A DNA stretch of 64,000 nucleotides from an uncultured Lachnospiraceae bacterium (GCA_910579425.1 CAJTVL010000012.1:1-64000), one strand, 5' to 3'. Positions 26,874 to 36,538 are shown, counted from the stretch's first letter. Program-made: numbers and translations. Notes: generated by a model not told the origin, from the letters alone.

Positions 26874-27833
26874 TCACCTCTCCAACTGATAACCCACCTT
26901 CAGCACTAAGGGCTGGGGATAATTTCCGTATTTCTCTCCGAATATGTTGATTCCGCCCACATGGGTCGCATCCTCTGCGACTCCGATCTTAACGCTGATG
27001 TATGGCAGGTCAGAAAAATTAATGTCCAATATTGTAATCTCATTAATTCTGATACCATCCAGATACGTCCCCCTCTCATCCACGCGCCATGTTTTTAAAA
27101 AACCGTACTGAGTTGACAGGACGCTGATCCAGGAAGGAGTCAGCGCCCCGCGGACACCGCCGCAGTCGCAGGGGCTCTCAAATATTCCAAGCTCTTTTCC
27201 ATTCACAAAGACATCAATATCACTCTTCCACGGATCACGGTACATCGGTGCTTCCGAACAGGTTTCAAAAGAAATCTCCAGCCATTTGAACTCGATATTG
27301 TTCATAAACGCAAACGAGAAACGATACTCCACAAAACCCGAGTGAAACCAGATTCTCTGAGCGGAAAACCTGTCCGGATGAAAGAAGGAAAGTGTGACAT
27401 CTTTTTCCCCTATTATACTGTATTCACTGCACAAGCCACAGGTTGACGTAATATTCTGCGCATCCGAATAACATCCTACCGGCATATTCATGGTAAGGCT
27501 TTTGCTTTTTTCACCCGTTTCGGCGGATGCGTCGCTGCTCAGATCGAGAACCACTCGTGACAGGGACTGGGAGCAAAGCTTCAGTACCCCATGCTCCTGC
27601 GGTTTATATTGCGTAATAATCAACCCGGCTTCTGCCAAAATGCTTACTGAAGTTGAAATGGTAGACATGGGAACCTGCAAAGCCTCGGAAAGCTCTCCTA
27701 TACTTTTATTCCCGGTCTGCAGCGTTCTGAGAATAGCAAGCCTTATTTCCGACGAAAGCGCCCGCGCCACTGCCCTTAGGCCCTGTTCGTCATTTAAATT
27801 GAACCTGGCTATTTTATTTCCATTATCCGCCAT
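26874..27833 (-). CDS. ArsR-like winged-helix regulator with beta-rich C-terminal domain
   Basis: This 319-residue protein starts at 27833, where GGGAGG precedes the ATG. The N-terminal 100 residues form a winged helix (LRAVARALSSEIRLAILRTLQ, IGELSEALQVPMSTISTSVS). The remaining 200 residues look beta-rich, with a cysteine pair (TCGLC) and a further cluster (SPCDCGG). I do not know the C-terminal family. The domain is much larger than in ordinary ArsR proteins and may bind the sugar or a metal. It is the last gene of the ABC transporter/enolase operon, so it is the likely local regulator, perhaps acting on the palindrome at 32797. Confidence 0.75.
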   Translation of the reverse strand: MADNGNKIARFNLNDEQGLRAVARALSSEIRLAILRTLQTGNKSIGELSEALQVPMSTISTSVSILAEAGLIITQYKPQEHGVLKLCSQSLSRVVLDLSSDASAETGEKSKSLTMNMPVGCYSDAQNITSTCGLCSEYSIIGEKDVTLSFFHPDRFSAQRIWFHSGFVEYRFSFAFMNNIEFKWLEISFETCSEAPMYRDPWKSDIDVFVNGKELGIFESPCDCGGVRGALTPSWISVLSTQYGFLKTWRVDERGTYLDGIRINEITILDINFSDLPYISVKIGVAEDATHVGGINIFGEKYGNYPQPLVLKVGYQLER

Positions 27834-27849
27834 CACATGTCCTCCCTGT

Positions 27850-28989
27850 CTATATTTCGGAAGCCCAGACAAGTTCCATGCCAAAACCAGGCTTATCCGG
27901 AATCTGTACTACTCCCCTTTCTAAACGATAATCGCTGAAATCTATCCCCTCTATGGTTCCCAGAACAGCCTCCACACAGGGAATATGGTGAGGATATGCC
28001 GCAGCAAGATGGGCGCAGTAATGCGTTTTTGTCACATTGCCCCAGGCATGAGGAGAGGCCAGCCAGCCGTTTTCACTGATCTCTTTCATCAAGGTCCGCC
28101 ATTTCGTGAAGCCGTATCCGCAAACATCCGGCTGCCATACGTCAAGTAAACCTTTTTTAGCCAGATCTCTCAGCAGAGGGATGTCTGTCATAGATTCGCC
28201 GTCTGCTATTAAGGTTCTGGGCCGCTTTTTTTGCAAATAGGTCTTCAGCAGGCGATTTTGTTCTTCTTCCTCCCGGAACGGCTCTTCAAACCAAAATATC
28301 TGCACATCTCCGATTCCCTCAAGGAAAGCTATGGCATCCTCCAGACTATACCCGTCATTTGCATCGACCATAATTTCTGTCCCCGGCAAAGTCTCATGAA
28401 TTTTACTGACAATTTCAATATCCCTTGCCAGTCCTTCCTCATGTTCCATCCATTGATGGCTTCTTCCGATTTTTACTTTAAGAATTGTATGCCCCAGCCG
28501 CACATCATTTATGCATTCCTCTATCACATGATCTGCGCCAAAAGGAGCGTCTTCGGGAATAATATCATTCATATAAATCGCCCCGTCATACACGGGAGCC
28601 CTGAGCACCGACTCCGGCGAGAGCATCCGGCACACCGGAATTCCCAGGATTTTTCCCGCCAGATCATGCAGGGGAATATCAAACGCTTTCAGCCTTTCAT
28701 CCAAAATACCCGTCTGAGCGTCAAAAAACTCGGTATAAGGACGTTCTTTTAACAATTCTATGTATTTTTTTGCCTCATTGAATTCCTCGCTTAACTGTCC
28801 CCAGCCGGAAATTCCGCTTTTTGTTGTCAGCTTTGCAACGGCAATCTCCCCGCCGAACCCATGATAGCCCCTGATCGCATTCTTTCCATGCAGCCTTGGA
28901 TACCTTGCCCGGCAGCGATAAAACTGTACCTTTTCAATCTGTTGTTCTTTCAATTCCTGATTCCACGCTTCATAGCAGGATTGTTTCAT
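27850..28989 (-). CDS. Enolase-superfamily (mandelate racemase-like) enzyme
   Basis: The 379-residue protein has the enolase-superfamily two-domain layout. In the barrel, LKVKIGR supplies the KxK base. VDANDG, FWFEEPF and IADGES supply the three acidic metal ligands. WQPDVCGYG and SPHAWGN give an Asp-His pair as in the mandelate racemase group. Members abstract the proton next to a carboxylate and often dehydrate or epimerise acid sugars. Substrate not predictable. Downstream of two LplB/LplC-type permeases and upstream of an ArsR-like regulator, it probably acts on the imported compound. Confidence 0.87.
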   Translation of the reverse strand: MKQSCYEAWNQELKEQQIEKVQFYRCRARYPRLHGKNAIRGYHGFGGEIAVAKLTTKSGISGWGQLSEEFNEAKKYIELLKERPYTEFFDAQTGILDERLKAFDIPLHDLAGKILGIPVCRMLSPESVLRAPVYDGAIYMNDIIPEDAPFGADHVIEECINDVRLGHTILKVKIGRSHQWMEHEEGLARDIEIVSKIHETLPGTEIMVDANDGYSLEDAIAFLEGIGDVQIFWFEEPFREEEEQNRLLKTYLQKKRPRTLIADGESMTDIPLLRDLAKKGLLDVWQPDVCGYGFTKWRTLMKEISENGWLASPHAWGNVTKTHYCAHLAAAYPHHIPCVEAVLGTIEGIDFSDYRLERGVVQIPDKPGFGMELVWASEI

Positions 28990-29038
28990 CTCATATGTCC
29001 TCCAGACTCTATATTTCTACATTTTATTTTCACGGGTT

Positions 29039-29929
29039 TCACCCCTTTATTGATCCGATCATAACACCCTTGGTAAAATGACGCTGGACAAACGGATAGA
29101 TCGCCAGCATCGGAACGCATCCGGTCACGATAACCGCATATTTAATTGTAACGCCAAGCTTCGAATTCTCCGCATAAGATCCGTCCCCCGAGCTCACCTG
29201 ATTCGCCAGAAGAATATCCCTCAGTACCAACTGAAGATTTGCCTTATCCGATGAGCGCAGATAAATTAATGCATTGAAGTACGTATTCCAGGAGCCGACT
29301 GCATAGTACAGGGCAATCACCGCCAGAATAGGAGCTGACAACGGAATAACGATTTTAAGAAAATATTTCATATAGCCGCACCCGTCCAGAAAAGATGCCT
29401 CTCTGAGCTCCTCCGGTATCGTGGAGGTAAAGTAAGTCCGCATTATGATCATATTCGTTGTGGAAATGGCAGTCGGCAGTATCAACCCCCAGAGAGTATC
29501 AACCATATTCAATTTGCTTACAAGCAGATAAGTCGGAATCAGCCCACCGCTGATATACATGGTAGCCGCAACAAAGATGGTGATCAGGCTCCTCCCGGGC
29601 AGTTCCTTTCTCGAGAGCGGAAATGCCAGCAGCATCGTCAGAACCATATTAATTACGATGCCTACTACCAAATAGATCATACTGTTTTTAAAACCTGTCA
29701 AAATCTGTGAATTTTTGACCAGCATCTTATAACCTTCCAGACTGAATTCCACCGGCCACAGGAAAACCTTTCCCAGCGATATTGCATCCGAAGAGCTAAA
29801 AGACGCGCTGAGCACATAGATCAGAGGATAAGCTTCTATCATCAAAATCAGAATTCCTACGATCTCAAAAAAGATATGGACTGCTTTATCCTGCGGAGCT
29901 TCTTTTTTCCTTTTCGCTTTCTGTTTCAT
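29039..29929 (-). CDS. Carbohydrate ABC transporter permease, LplC type
   Basis: A 296-residue inner-membrane protein with six membrane helices and the EAA loop (IPEELREASFLDGCGYMKYF) that docks the ATPase. It ends FTKGVMIGSIKG, the usual C-terminus of the LplC/YtcP group. The start at 29929 has GGGAGG upstream. No ATPase gene is in this operon; such systems commonly share a single ATPase encoded elsewhere. It overlaps or abuts the partner permease gene upstream. Confidence 0.9.
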   Translation of the reverse strand: MKQKAKRKKEAPQDKAVHIFFEIVGILILMIEAYPLIYVLSASFSSSDAISLGKVFLWPVEFSLEGYKMLVKNSQILTGFKNSMIYLVVGIVINMVLTMLLAFPLSRKELPGRSLITIFVAATMYISGGLIPTYLLVSKLNMVDTLWGLILPTAISTTNMIIMRTYFTSTIPEELREASFLDGCGYMKYFLKIVIPLSAPILAVIALYYAVGSWNTYFNALIYLRSSDKANLQLVLRDILLANQVSSGDGSYAENSKLGVTIKYAVIVTGCVPMLAIYPFVQRHFTKGVMIGSIKG

Positions 29930-29940
29930 TATCAACCTCC

Positions 29941-30867
29941 CTACCATAAACTCGTTTCATTCACCCGTTTTGCTATAAAATTCGCAATCACAAGAAGAAC
30001 AATATTACATACGGAATTGAAAAGGCTGATTGCGGTTGAATAATCGAAATTGCCTTCAAGAATACCGACACGATATACATAAGTGGAAATCACATCGCTG
30101 GATGCCTGATTCAGGCTGTTTTGCATCAGAAGCACCTTTTCGTATCCTATGTTCATAATCTGCCCGCAGCGGAGCAGCAGCATGATCGTGATTGTACTGC
30201 TGATTCCGGGAAGCGAAATATGCCAGATTTTCTGCAGCCTGCCCGCCCCGTCTATCGACGCCGCCTCGTAGAGAGCCGTGTCGATCCCTGCCAGAGCGGC
30301 GATATAAAGGATCGCGTCCCACCCCATATTCTGCCAGATGCCCGATACGATATACATTGGCTTAAAGGCCTTTACAGAAGCAAAATAGTTTGTCGTAGCA
30401 AGTCCCAAAAATTGACGGATCATATTGTATACGCCTGTATTGGGATTAAAAATCAATTGCATGACACTGACAATGATAACGGCAGAAAGGAAATGGGGAA
30501 TATAAGCCACATTCTGCAGCACTTTTCTGAATCTGGTGCTTCGCAGTTCTCCCAGCAGCAGGGCAAAAAAGATCGGGAAAGGAAAGCCAAACAAAAGAGC
30601 CAGAATATTGATAATCAACGTATTTCCAACAATCCGGTCAAAATAAAAGCCGCTGAAAAACCGGTCAAAATGCTTGAATCCGACCCACTCGCTGCCCCAT
30701 ATTCCTTTCGCCGCCCGATAGTCCTTAAAGGCGATGATAATACCGTACATTGGCGTATATAGAAATACAATATACCATACGACTGGAATCAGGAGCATTA
30801 AATACAGTTCCTTGCATGATGCCATACGTTTCCACAAAGGCTTCTTTTTCGTTTCAGATGGCGGCAT
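29941..30867 (-). CDS. Carbohydrate ABC transporter permease, LplB type
   Basis: This 308-residue protein has the LplB/YtcP signature: the N-terminal segment LMLLIPVVWYIVFLYTPMYG, FKDYRAAKGIWGSEWVGFKHF, and the EAA loop (DTALYEAASIDGAGRLQKI). Six helices are visible. AAAGGAGG lies before the ATG. It pairs with the LplC-type permease 11 bases downstream and the solute-binding lipoprotein upstream. Confidence 0.92.
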   Translation of the reverse strand: MPPSETKKKPLWKRMASCKELYLMLLIPVVWYIVFLYTPMYGIIIAFKDYRAAKGIWGSEWVGFKHFDRFFSGFYFDRIVGNTLIINILALLFGFPFPIFFALLLGELRSTRFRKVLQNVAYIPHFLSAVIIVSVMQLIFNPNTGVYNMIRQFLGLATTNYFASVKAFKPMYIVSGIWQNMGWDAILYIAALAGIDTALYEAASIDGAGRLQKIWHISLPGISSTITIMLLLRCGQIMNIGYEKVLLMQNSLNQASSDVISTYVYRVGILEGNFDYSTAISLFNSVCNIVLLVIANFIAKRVNETSLW

Positions 30868-30971
30868 ATTACTAAACCTCCTTTGTATCGCACAAAATTT
30901 TATGCTTAATAGTTATAAACTTTGATGGGGGATGCTGCCCCCATCAAAGTAAAAGTAAGCCGGCGCCGATA

Positions 30972-32693
30972 TTACTGAAGGGAATCATAGTAAGCCTGAT
31001 AATAGGAAACCAGTTCATCCACCCTAAGGCTTTCCAATGTAGCGCAGTACTTGTCCCAATCATCAAAGCTCATCTCACCTGTAATGAATTTCGCCTGACA
31101 CTCAGATACATAGACGTCAAGATCCGTTTTAATCTCATCGACGTTCTCCTGAGTTTCCGAATCAAACAAAGGAGTTCCGTATACCGGGTCTGCCTGATAG
31201 TAAGGCTCCCATACAGGAACATTTTCCTGCACCTTTGCGGAATAGATATAGTTTGAGTTATTTTCATTCCGCCAATAACCAAACCCACCGCCGGGAAGAG
31301 GACAGGCATCTCCTACCGCTACTGCCACACCACGCTCATCATTGATCATCTCATCCGAATAGTCCCATGATCCGTCCTCATTTTTCTGACAGGTGGCCCC
31401 GATCAGATCTTCATTGAAGCAGCCAACCGTCATAGAGCCCTCTTCCGTAAAGAAATAGTCAAGGAATCGGAAGGATACCCAGGGTGTTTCATCTGCCGAA
31501 GTAATAAACGTATTACTCCCCATACTGTTTGACGCAAGCTGAATAACGGGGGTCTTTCCATTGGGGCTCTGTACAGGCGCAAGAGCAACATACTGATCGC
31601 TCACCGTTGTAAAAAGATCGTCTGAAGACAAACCGAATACTCCCACATTACCGGAAGAAATTTTGGCAATCGACATATCGCCGGTCTGTGTATATATCTC
31701 GTTATCCATAAGGCCTTCCGTATACATGGTATTCATATATTTAAGAACTTCTTTCCATTCATCGGTATTTTTCAGAAAGCTGACCTTACCTCCCTCTAAC
31801 CTGATGTTTTCATAGCCCATATTATAGTACAGGCCAAACAGCCCGGAGATAATATCCGCCCTGCCGTTATGGGTCGCGCCGGAATCCTCAACCGCATAGG
31901 GAATTTCGTCGGCTGCATTCCCGTTGCCATTCGGATCCCCGTCACGGAATGCGCGCAATACGTCCAACAGCTCCTCTGTTGTAGCCGGAACCTCCAATCC
32001 CAGATTATCAAGCCATTGCCGATTAATCCAAAGATTTCTGTGGCTTGTCAGGTTTGGCCGCAGGGTGTTGATTCCCGGCAGTGTATATAACTTTCCGTCA
32101 GAAGCCCTCGCCGAAATATCAACGCCCGGATATTCTTCCAAAAGAGGCTTTATTCCGTCAGAATAATATTCCATCAATTCATCGACCGCAATCACCTGGC
32201 CGTCCTCAATTGCGGCAGACAGGTTGGGAATCGTACCTTTCATGATAATATCCGGCAGGTCATTTGTTGACAGCATTAAATTGATACGTTCATCCCAGCC
32301 GTCGGCGCCGACAACAATCCACTCGATTTCAAGGTTCATTTTTTCAGCAATGTAATTCAGAGTCTCCATTTTCTCAACATCGCCGATGTTGCCTGGCTTT
32401 CTTATCATGACCGTCTTCTTTACGGTCTCATTTACAAGCGGAAATCCCTCTTCATTAAAGTTGCCGTCTGCTTTCGCCTGTGCAATGATTTCCGGCAAAG
32501 CTGCTTCCGCCGCGTCGCCGCTTCCCGTATCGGTTTCTGTATCGGTTTCCGTCTCCGTTTTTGAAGCTGCATCGGTCCTGGCATTGTTTGTGCCGCTGCC
32601 GCTATCTTCTTTTCCGGCTCCGCATCCCGACAGTGACGAAATCATCATTGTCATGACAAGGAACATACTTAACCATTTATTACGCATTTTCAT
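30972..32693 (-). CDS. Extracellular solute-binding lipoprotein of an Lpl-type sugar ABC system
   Basis: The protein has 573 residues. The signal peptide ends in the lipobox SSLSGC, so the mature protein should be lipid-anchored. A low-complexity Thr/Glu/Asp linker (TETETDTETDTGSG) leads into a long solute-binding fold. The size fits the large binding proteins paired with LplB/LplC permeases, which often take up oligosaccharides or plant-derived glycans. It is first in the operon SBP-LplB-LplC-enolase-ArsR. The start at 32693 is preferred because it begins the signal peptide correctly and has AAGGAG upstream. Confidence 0.9.
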   Translation of the reverse strand: MKMRNKWLSMFLVMTMMISSLSGCGAGKEDSGSGTNNARTDAASKTETETDTETDTGSGDAAEAALPEIIAQAKADGNFNEEGFPLVNETVKKTVMIRKPGNIGDVEKMETLNYIAEKMNLEIEWIVVGADGWDERINLMLSTNDLPDIIMKGTIPNLSAAIEDGQVIAVDELMEYYSDGIKPLLEEYPGVDISARASDGKLYTLPGINTLRPNLTSHRNLWINRQWLDNLGLEVPATTEELLDVLRAFRDGDPNGNGNAADEIPYAVEDSGATHNGRADIISGLFGLYYNMGYENIRLEGGKVSFLKNTDEWKEVLKYMNTMYTEGLMDNEIYTQTGDMSIAKISSGNVGVFGLSSDDLFTTVSDQYVALAPVQSPNGKTPVIQLASNSMGSNTFITSADETPWVSFRFLDYFFTEEGSMTVGCFNEDLIGATCQKNEDGSWDYSDEMINDERGVAVAVGDACPLPGGGFGYWRNENNSNYIYSAKVQENVPVWEPYYQADPVYGTPLFDSETQENVDEIKTDLDVYVSECQAKFITGEMSFDDWDKYCATLESLRVDELVSYYQAYYDSLQ

Positions 32694-32796
32694 AAAAACC
32701 AAACTCCTTCCTCTCAATTTATCATACGTTGTCTATTTGTGCGATTTTGCCATAAATTTAATAATTATTTTCTATTTTTACAGCTTTTTGTGATTA

Positions 32797-32823
32797 GATT
32801 ATATTCTTCATGAAGATATAATC
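32797..32823. promoter_or_regulatory. Near-perfect 27-base palindrome upstream of the sugar ABC operon
   Basis: GATTATAT at 32797-32804 and ATATAATC at 32816-32823 flank a core with the self-complementary CTTCATGAAG. The site lies about 105 bases before the solute-binding protein start. Its symmetry and place suggest an operator for the operon's regulator. I found no second copy in the 32694-32948 gap, which otherwise holds only AT-rich sequence. Confidence 0.5.
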
Positions 32824-32948
32824 CATTAAATCATATAATTAATATCGCGTCAACCGTCCTGCTTTTATTCAAAAAATCCGCAAAATACAGTTCCTTTGCT
32901 TCAAATAATTATGATTCTATTCATATAAATCCATAGCATCACAGAACA

Positions 32949-33656
32949 TTATTTTCCCCCGTTCCGATTCAAATATTTCATAATCCCCATATGAATGTTC
33001 CATGCCATTTTTTCCTGAAACAGAGCAGAGGAAAGCTTTTCCGCCTCCTCACGGTTTGACAAAAATCCGCACTCCACAATCACAATCGGCTTTGAAGTCT
33101 TCTTCAGCAGAAAATAACTGTCATTCCCCTTTGCCTCCCGCCTGTTGTCGGGATCAAGGCTCCTGAGCTGTTCCTGTATCACCTCCGCCAACTGCCTGCT
33201 GCTTTCGCTGGTGGTATAATAAAAGACCTGGGCGCCTTTCACATATTCCTCGTGGTAACTGTTCTGATGGATACTCACCACGATCACAGGGTCGGCCTTT
33301 TCGATGATCTCAAGCCTTCGCTTCATGTCCTGGACTTTTTTATTGGAGGCGCCTTCATCATAAAGCCCGGCGTCACTCTCACGGGTCATTACCACTTCAA
33401 TCCCCTCCGCCTGCAGAAAATCCTTTAAAATTTCCGCTATTTTCAGGTTAATCTCTTTTTCCAGTTGATTGTTTATCCCCACCTTGCCGGGGTCGGAACC
33501 TCCGTGTCCGGCATCAATCACCACGCAGGCTCTGCTTTTATTCTCCACCTGCAGGGAAGTCACATAAACCGCTCCCTCTCTCGCCAACACAAACATGGAT
33601 ACCATCAGTATCCCCACCATCACCAGCTTTAAAATCCTGTTCTGATTCTCCGTCAC
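32949..33656 (-). CDS. cwlD: N-acetylmuramoyl-L-alanine amidase, CwlD-like
   Basis: Amidase_3 enzymes are zinc hydrolases that cut the amide bond between muramic acid and the peptide; CwlD makes muramic lactam in the spore cortex. The 235 residues have an N-terminal membrane anchor (LVMVGILMVSMFVLA). The zinc motif is VVIDAGHGGSDPG, with the Glu ligand in KEINLKIAE, SIHQNS for the second His, and the catalytic Glu in VECGFLSN. The length and single anchor fit CwlD well. It lies alone between the ABC operon promoter and a GH18 gene. Confidence 0.88.
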   Translation of the reverse strand: MTENQNRILKLVMVGILMVSMFVLAREGAVYVTSLQVENKSRACVVIDAGHGGSDPGKVGINNQLEKEINLKIAEILKDFLQAEGIEVVMTRESDAGLYDEGASNKKVQDMKRRLEIIEKADPVIVVSIHQNSYHEEYVKGAQVFYYTTSESSRQLAEVIQEQLRSLDPDNRREAKGNDSYFLLKKTSKPIVIVECGFLSNREEAEKLSSALFQEKMAWNIHMGIMKYLNRNGGK

Positions 33657-33695
33657 TTAGCGCCTCGCCGCAATATACCTCCCTAATATTTATGA

Positions 33696-33726
33696 AAAAT
33701 AAGCTGCAGGTAGACCTGCAGCTTAT
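33696..33726 (-). terminator. Terminator of the GH18 gene
   Basis: TAAGCTGCAGG (33701-33711) pairs perfectly with CCTGCAGCTTA (33716-33726) around a 4-base loop. Read leftward it is followed by TTTTT. It lies about 60 bases past the GH18 stop. Confidence 0.85.
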
Positions 33727-33786
33727 CCTAAATGAACAGCGGTCAGCTCAGGGAGCATTTTGTCCGCTGTGTATTATTTTTCTGTT

Positions 33787-35484
33787 TTATCTGCTGAGAT
33801 ATGCACCGATCACATCCCATATTTCCGGCTTCTCGTAGCCGAGCCTCCAGCTTGCCACACCGCCGATCTGATACTTCTCCATGATATTAAGCTTCACCTC
33901 TATAGAACTTGCATCCTCTAACCATATCTGGAAAAGGCTTCCTCCCTCCGTATATTCCCCATAATTCTGACAGGTCTCTTCATCCCATTCTACTGCAATA
34001 TTATGATCCCTTACATATTCCTCCGCCACAGACATATCAACCGCCTGGCTGCTGAGTTTACCGCCGGCCGTTTCCCAAATTCTTGTATAAAAGGGAATTG
34101 CATTGATCACTTTGTTGGCAGGCACCTGCTCCACGGTACGCTCAATGCCGTCCTCCACGAAATCAATGGAAGCCACGCTCCCGGCCTCAGAGCTTCCGGC
34201 ATAGTGCTCGTCATATCCCATGATCACTACATAGTCCGCTACGATTCCCTGCTCCTGCCTGTCGTAATGATGAGTATCCCCCCGGGGAACATAGTTGTCT
34301 ACAGACAGCACAATTCCGTTTTTCCGGCAGGAGATGGACAATTCCCGTATAAATTCTATAAAATGCTCCCCGCAGTCCGTACTGATCAGCTCAAAGTCCA
34401 CATTAATTCCATCGGCGCCGCAGGAGAGCACCTCGCTCATAAGCCCGTCAATCAGCCTCCCCCTGGTGGTTGTGGAGGAAAGAATCTCATACATATTAAT
34501 CGCGTCTTTATACTCTATATTTTCAACCAGCGCCCAGACCTCAAGCCCCATATCGTGGGCCTTGTCGACATAACTGCGGCTTGCAAAACTGGTAAAATTC
34601 CCTTCGTTATCACTCAGCTTAAACCAGGTGGGGGAAATCACATTGAGCCCTTTCGTGTTTGCAGTCACCTGTTCAAAGGTACCGTTGCCGGACTCAGACG
34701 CAATCGAATGCCACCCCAGATTAATTTTGTGATCCCTGGTCAGGCTGGTATATTCCGGTTCGGTATAATCCGTCACCGGAATCGGGAGCTCTGAGCGGCT
34801 CTCCGAAAGCCGTTTATTTTCCACATAACCGATCACCGCATCCTCTGTCTTAACCTTACTCCAGGTCTCCATCCGCTCCAGTATGGTTACCTTCTCCCCG
34901 ACTGCCACATCCTTAAGGATTTCGCTCTTTACCCCTCCCAAAATCCTGACCGCCGTATCCTTGCTGATTTCTGCCACCTGCTTCTCATCCCACTGGGTAT
35001 AGATCTGCAGACGGTTCGGCTCTGCGAAGCTTTCATAAGAAAAATTGGCGTAACGCTTCACATAATCAAGGGCTATATACAACTTCTCTCCTTCGTATCT
35101 GGCCGGAATATAGGGAAGTGTCTCGGAGCCGTCCTTACTGGTTACCTGGCCGCTCCCAATCTCATTTCTGATTACATCGTCGGGAAGCGTATATAAAAGA
35201 AGCCCTTCTTTTTTGTCCTCATAAAAACGGTCGTTAAAATATTTGTGGGCCGTACTTAATTCCACATAATAGGTCCCCTCTGCCAGCAGACCCCTTTCTT
35301 CAATCAGTTCGTCCTGTAAAATAATGGCTGTATCCCGCTCTCCCCCCATTCCAAAGTAAGCATTCAGATCAGCCCGCTCCTTTGTATACGAATATCGTTC
35401 CGTAAATTTTATTCCAAAGCTCACGCCCCCAATTACTATAATAAGGACGATTGCAATCAAAACAGGTATTATCTTTTTCTTCAT
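33787..35484 (-). CDS. GH18-family glycoside hydrolase with SH3 domain
   Basis: A 565-residue protein with one N-terminal membrane anchor. A region like a copper-amine-oxidase N-terminal or SLH-type beta domain follows (about 90-165). A bacterial SH3 domain comes next (about 175-230; EKVTILERMETWSKV), then a GH18 barrel. The catalytic strand reads GADGINVDFE. It keeps the acidic pair of the DxxDxDxE motif except that the second Asp is Asn; the catalytic Glu is intact. Similar proteins (YaaH/YdhD-like) act on spore or vegetative cell-wall glycans. Upstream, 35485-35707 shows no gene. Confidence 0.87.
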   Translation of the reverse strand: MKKKIIPVLIAIVLIIVIGGVSFGIKFTERYSYTKERADLNAYFGMGGERDTAIILQDELIEERGLLAEGTYYVELSTAHKYFNDRFYEDKKEGLLLYTLPDDVIRNEIGSGQVTSKDGSETLPYIPARYEGEKLYIALDYVKRYANFSYESFAEPNRLQIYTQWDEKQVAEISKDTAVRILGGVKSEILKDVAVGEKVTILERMETWSKVKTEDAVIGYVENKRLSESRSELPIPVTDYTEPEYTSLTRDHKINLGWHSIASESGNGTFEQVTANTKGLNVISPTWFKLSDNEGNFTSFASRSYVDKAHDMGLEVWALVENIEYKDAINMYEILSSTTTRGRLIDGLMSEVLSCGADGINVDFELISTDCGEHFIEFIRELSISCRKNGIVLSVDNYVPRGDTHHYDRQEQGIVADYVVIMGYDEHYAGSSEAGSVASIDFVEDGIERTVEQVPANKVINAIPFYTRIWETAGGKLSSQAVDMSVAEEYVRDHNIAVEWDEETCQNYGEYTEGGSLFQIWLEDASSIEVKLNIMEKYQIGGVASWRLGYEKPEIWDVIGAYLSR

Positions 35485-35707
35485 CCCGCGACCTCCAATC
35501 GCCCTATATTATAGCAAACAATTCCCATACCGTCATTACTAATTTTGACTTTTTGCAACATTTTATTCCTGGTACGAGACCTCAGGCATCCGCGGATTTC
35601 CAACTTTTTTCTGCTGCGGCCGCGGACAGATTCACAACGGTTCATCGATATAAGGGGCTTTCCGCCGTCCAAATCCTTTCGCAGCCGCTTTCGCAGACAG
35701 GAGACAT

Positions 35708-35929
35708 TTATTGATCCGCAGATACTTTGTCATACCTGATTTCTTTTATTCTTCCGTATTCATCGGTTACATAGTCCGGCATATACACTGTGTCTTCTCT
35801 GATACAATTTTCTACAATATATTCCGTAGTGGACGGAACGCCATTAAAAAACAGCTTTATCCCTTCCTTTTCCAGCCTCCCCAGCCTTGTCCTTAACAAT
35901 ACGGAATCGTCTTCGCATTTTGAAGTCAT
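35708..35929 (-). CDS. Small hypothetical protein, 73 residues
   Basis: The start at 35929 has GGGAGG 5 bases upstream; a longer reading from 35995 lacks a ribosome-binding site. The charged sequence has RTRLGRLEKEGIKLFFNG in the middle and a hydrophobic-poor C-terminus, so it is soluble. I do not recognise the family. Its ribosome-binding site and balanced codon use make it likely to be real. Confidence 0.55.
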   Translation of the reverse strand: MTSKCEDDSVLLRTRLGRLEKEGIKLFFNGVPSTTEYIVENCIREDTVYMPDYVTDEYGRIKEIRYDKVSADQ

Positions 35930-36060
35930 AGTTCCTCCCATCTGTTCCGGAATACATTTTCTGACAATTTCCAAAAGGATTCCGCGATATGTCATGTCAA
36001 AAAGATAAATTAATTCCGGAGCTGATTATAGTTTCAATAATAATGACGATAATAGAAAAA

Positions 36061-36300
36061 GGTAAGATGCCGGATACGTATCTAACTTAAAAATTACCGC
36101 TGCGAACTTCCAATAGGGGGTGAATTATATAGGTGAAATTCTATAGAAATATTCGCGACAGGCACGAAGCCTGTAGACATCCCTTCGTCATAAATGAATG
36201 AACTGTCGAATAAAATGGTCACGGAGCCCAAAGGCTCGAAGGGATTTAGACAAAACCGGCCGGAATTCCTGTTAGCTTCTTTCCTTCCGGATCGGTTCTT
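36061..36300. other. Intergenic stretch with nested inverted repeats
   Basis: The gap from 35930 to 36610 has no convincing gene. Within it, ATCCCTTCG (36179-36187) pairs with CGAAGGGAT (36237-36245). GAGCC/GGCTC (36224-36228, 36233-36237) forms a hairpin inside. ACAGGC/GCCTGT (36158-36163, 36169-36174) forms a hairpin just before. A GC-rich imperfect stem follows at about 36255-36296. So many stems in a short AT-rich gap suggest a structured RNA or a small repeat element. Strand is not determined. Confidence 0.4.
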
Positions 36301-36509
36301 TCTGATTTAATTTGTTTAGATTCGTGTAAATAATGCCAAAAACCAATGCCTCCTCCCGATACAGATTTATCCGGAAGCATCTTACGAGACTGATTATAGT
36401 ATTTATTCCCAAATATTGCAAGCCAAAAAGATGTTTTTTTATTTATTTTTAACAAATTCGTTAGAAACCCATCAATTATAAAATTTTTTTAAACTGTTTT
36501 TTTGTCCTA

Positions 36510-36538
36510 TTGACTTAAATTCGTTCAAAGTATAATAT
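36510..36538 (+). promoter_or_regulatory. Promoter of mecA
   Basis: TTGACT (36510-36515) is followed by TATAATAT, giving either TATAAT at 36531 with a 15-base spacer or TAATAT at 36533 with 17. AAATTCGTT occurs both in the spacer and about 65 bases upstream, a short direct repeat that could be a regulator site. Confidence 0.55.

Noticed and set aside
36246..36455. 69-residue leftward ORF in the gap before mecA
   Set aside because: No ribosome-binding site, no family resemblance, and the codon pattern is unlike its neighbours; the stems in this region better explain it.
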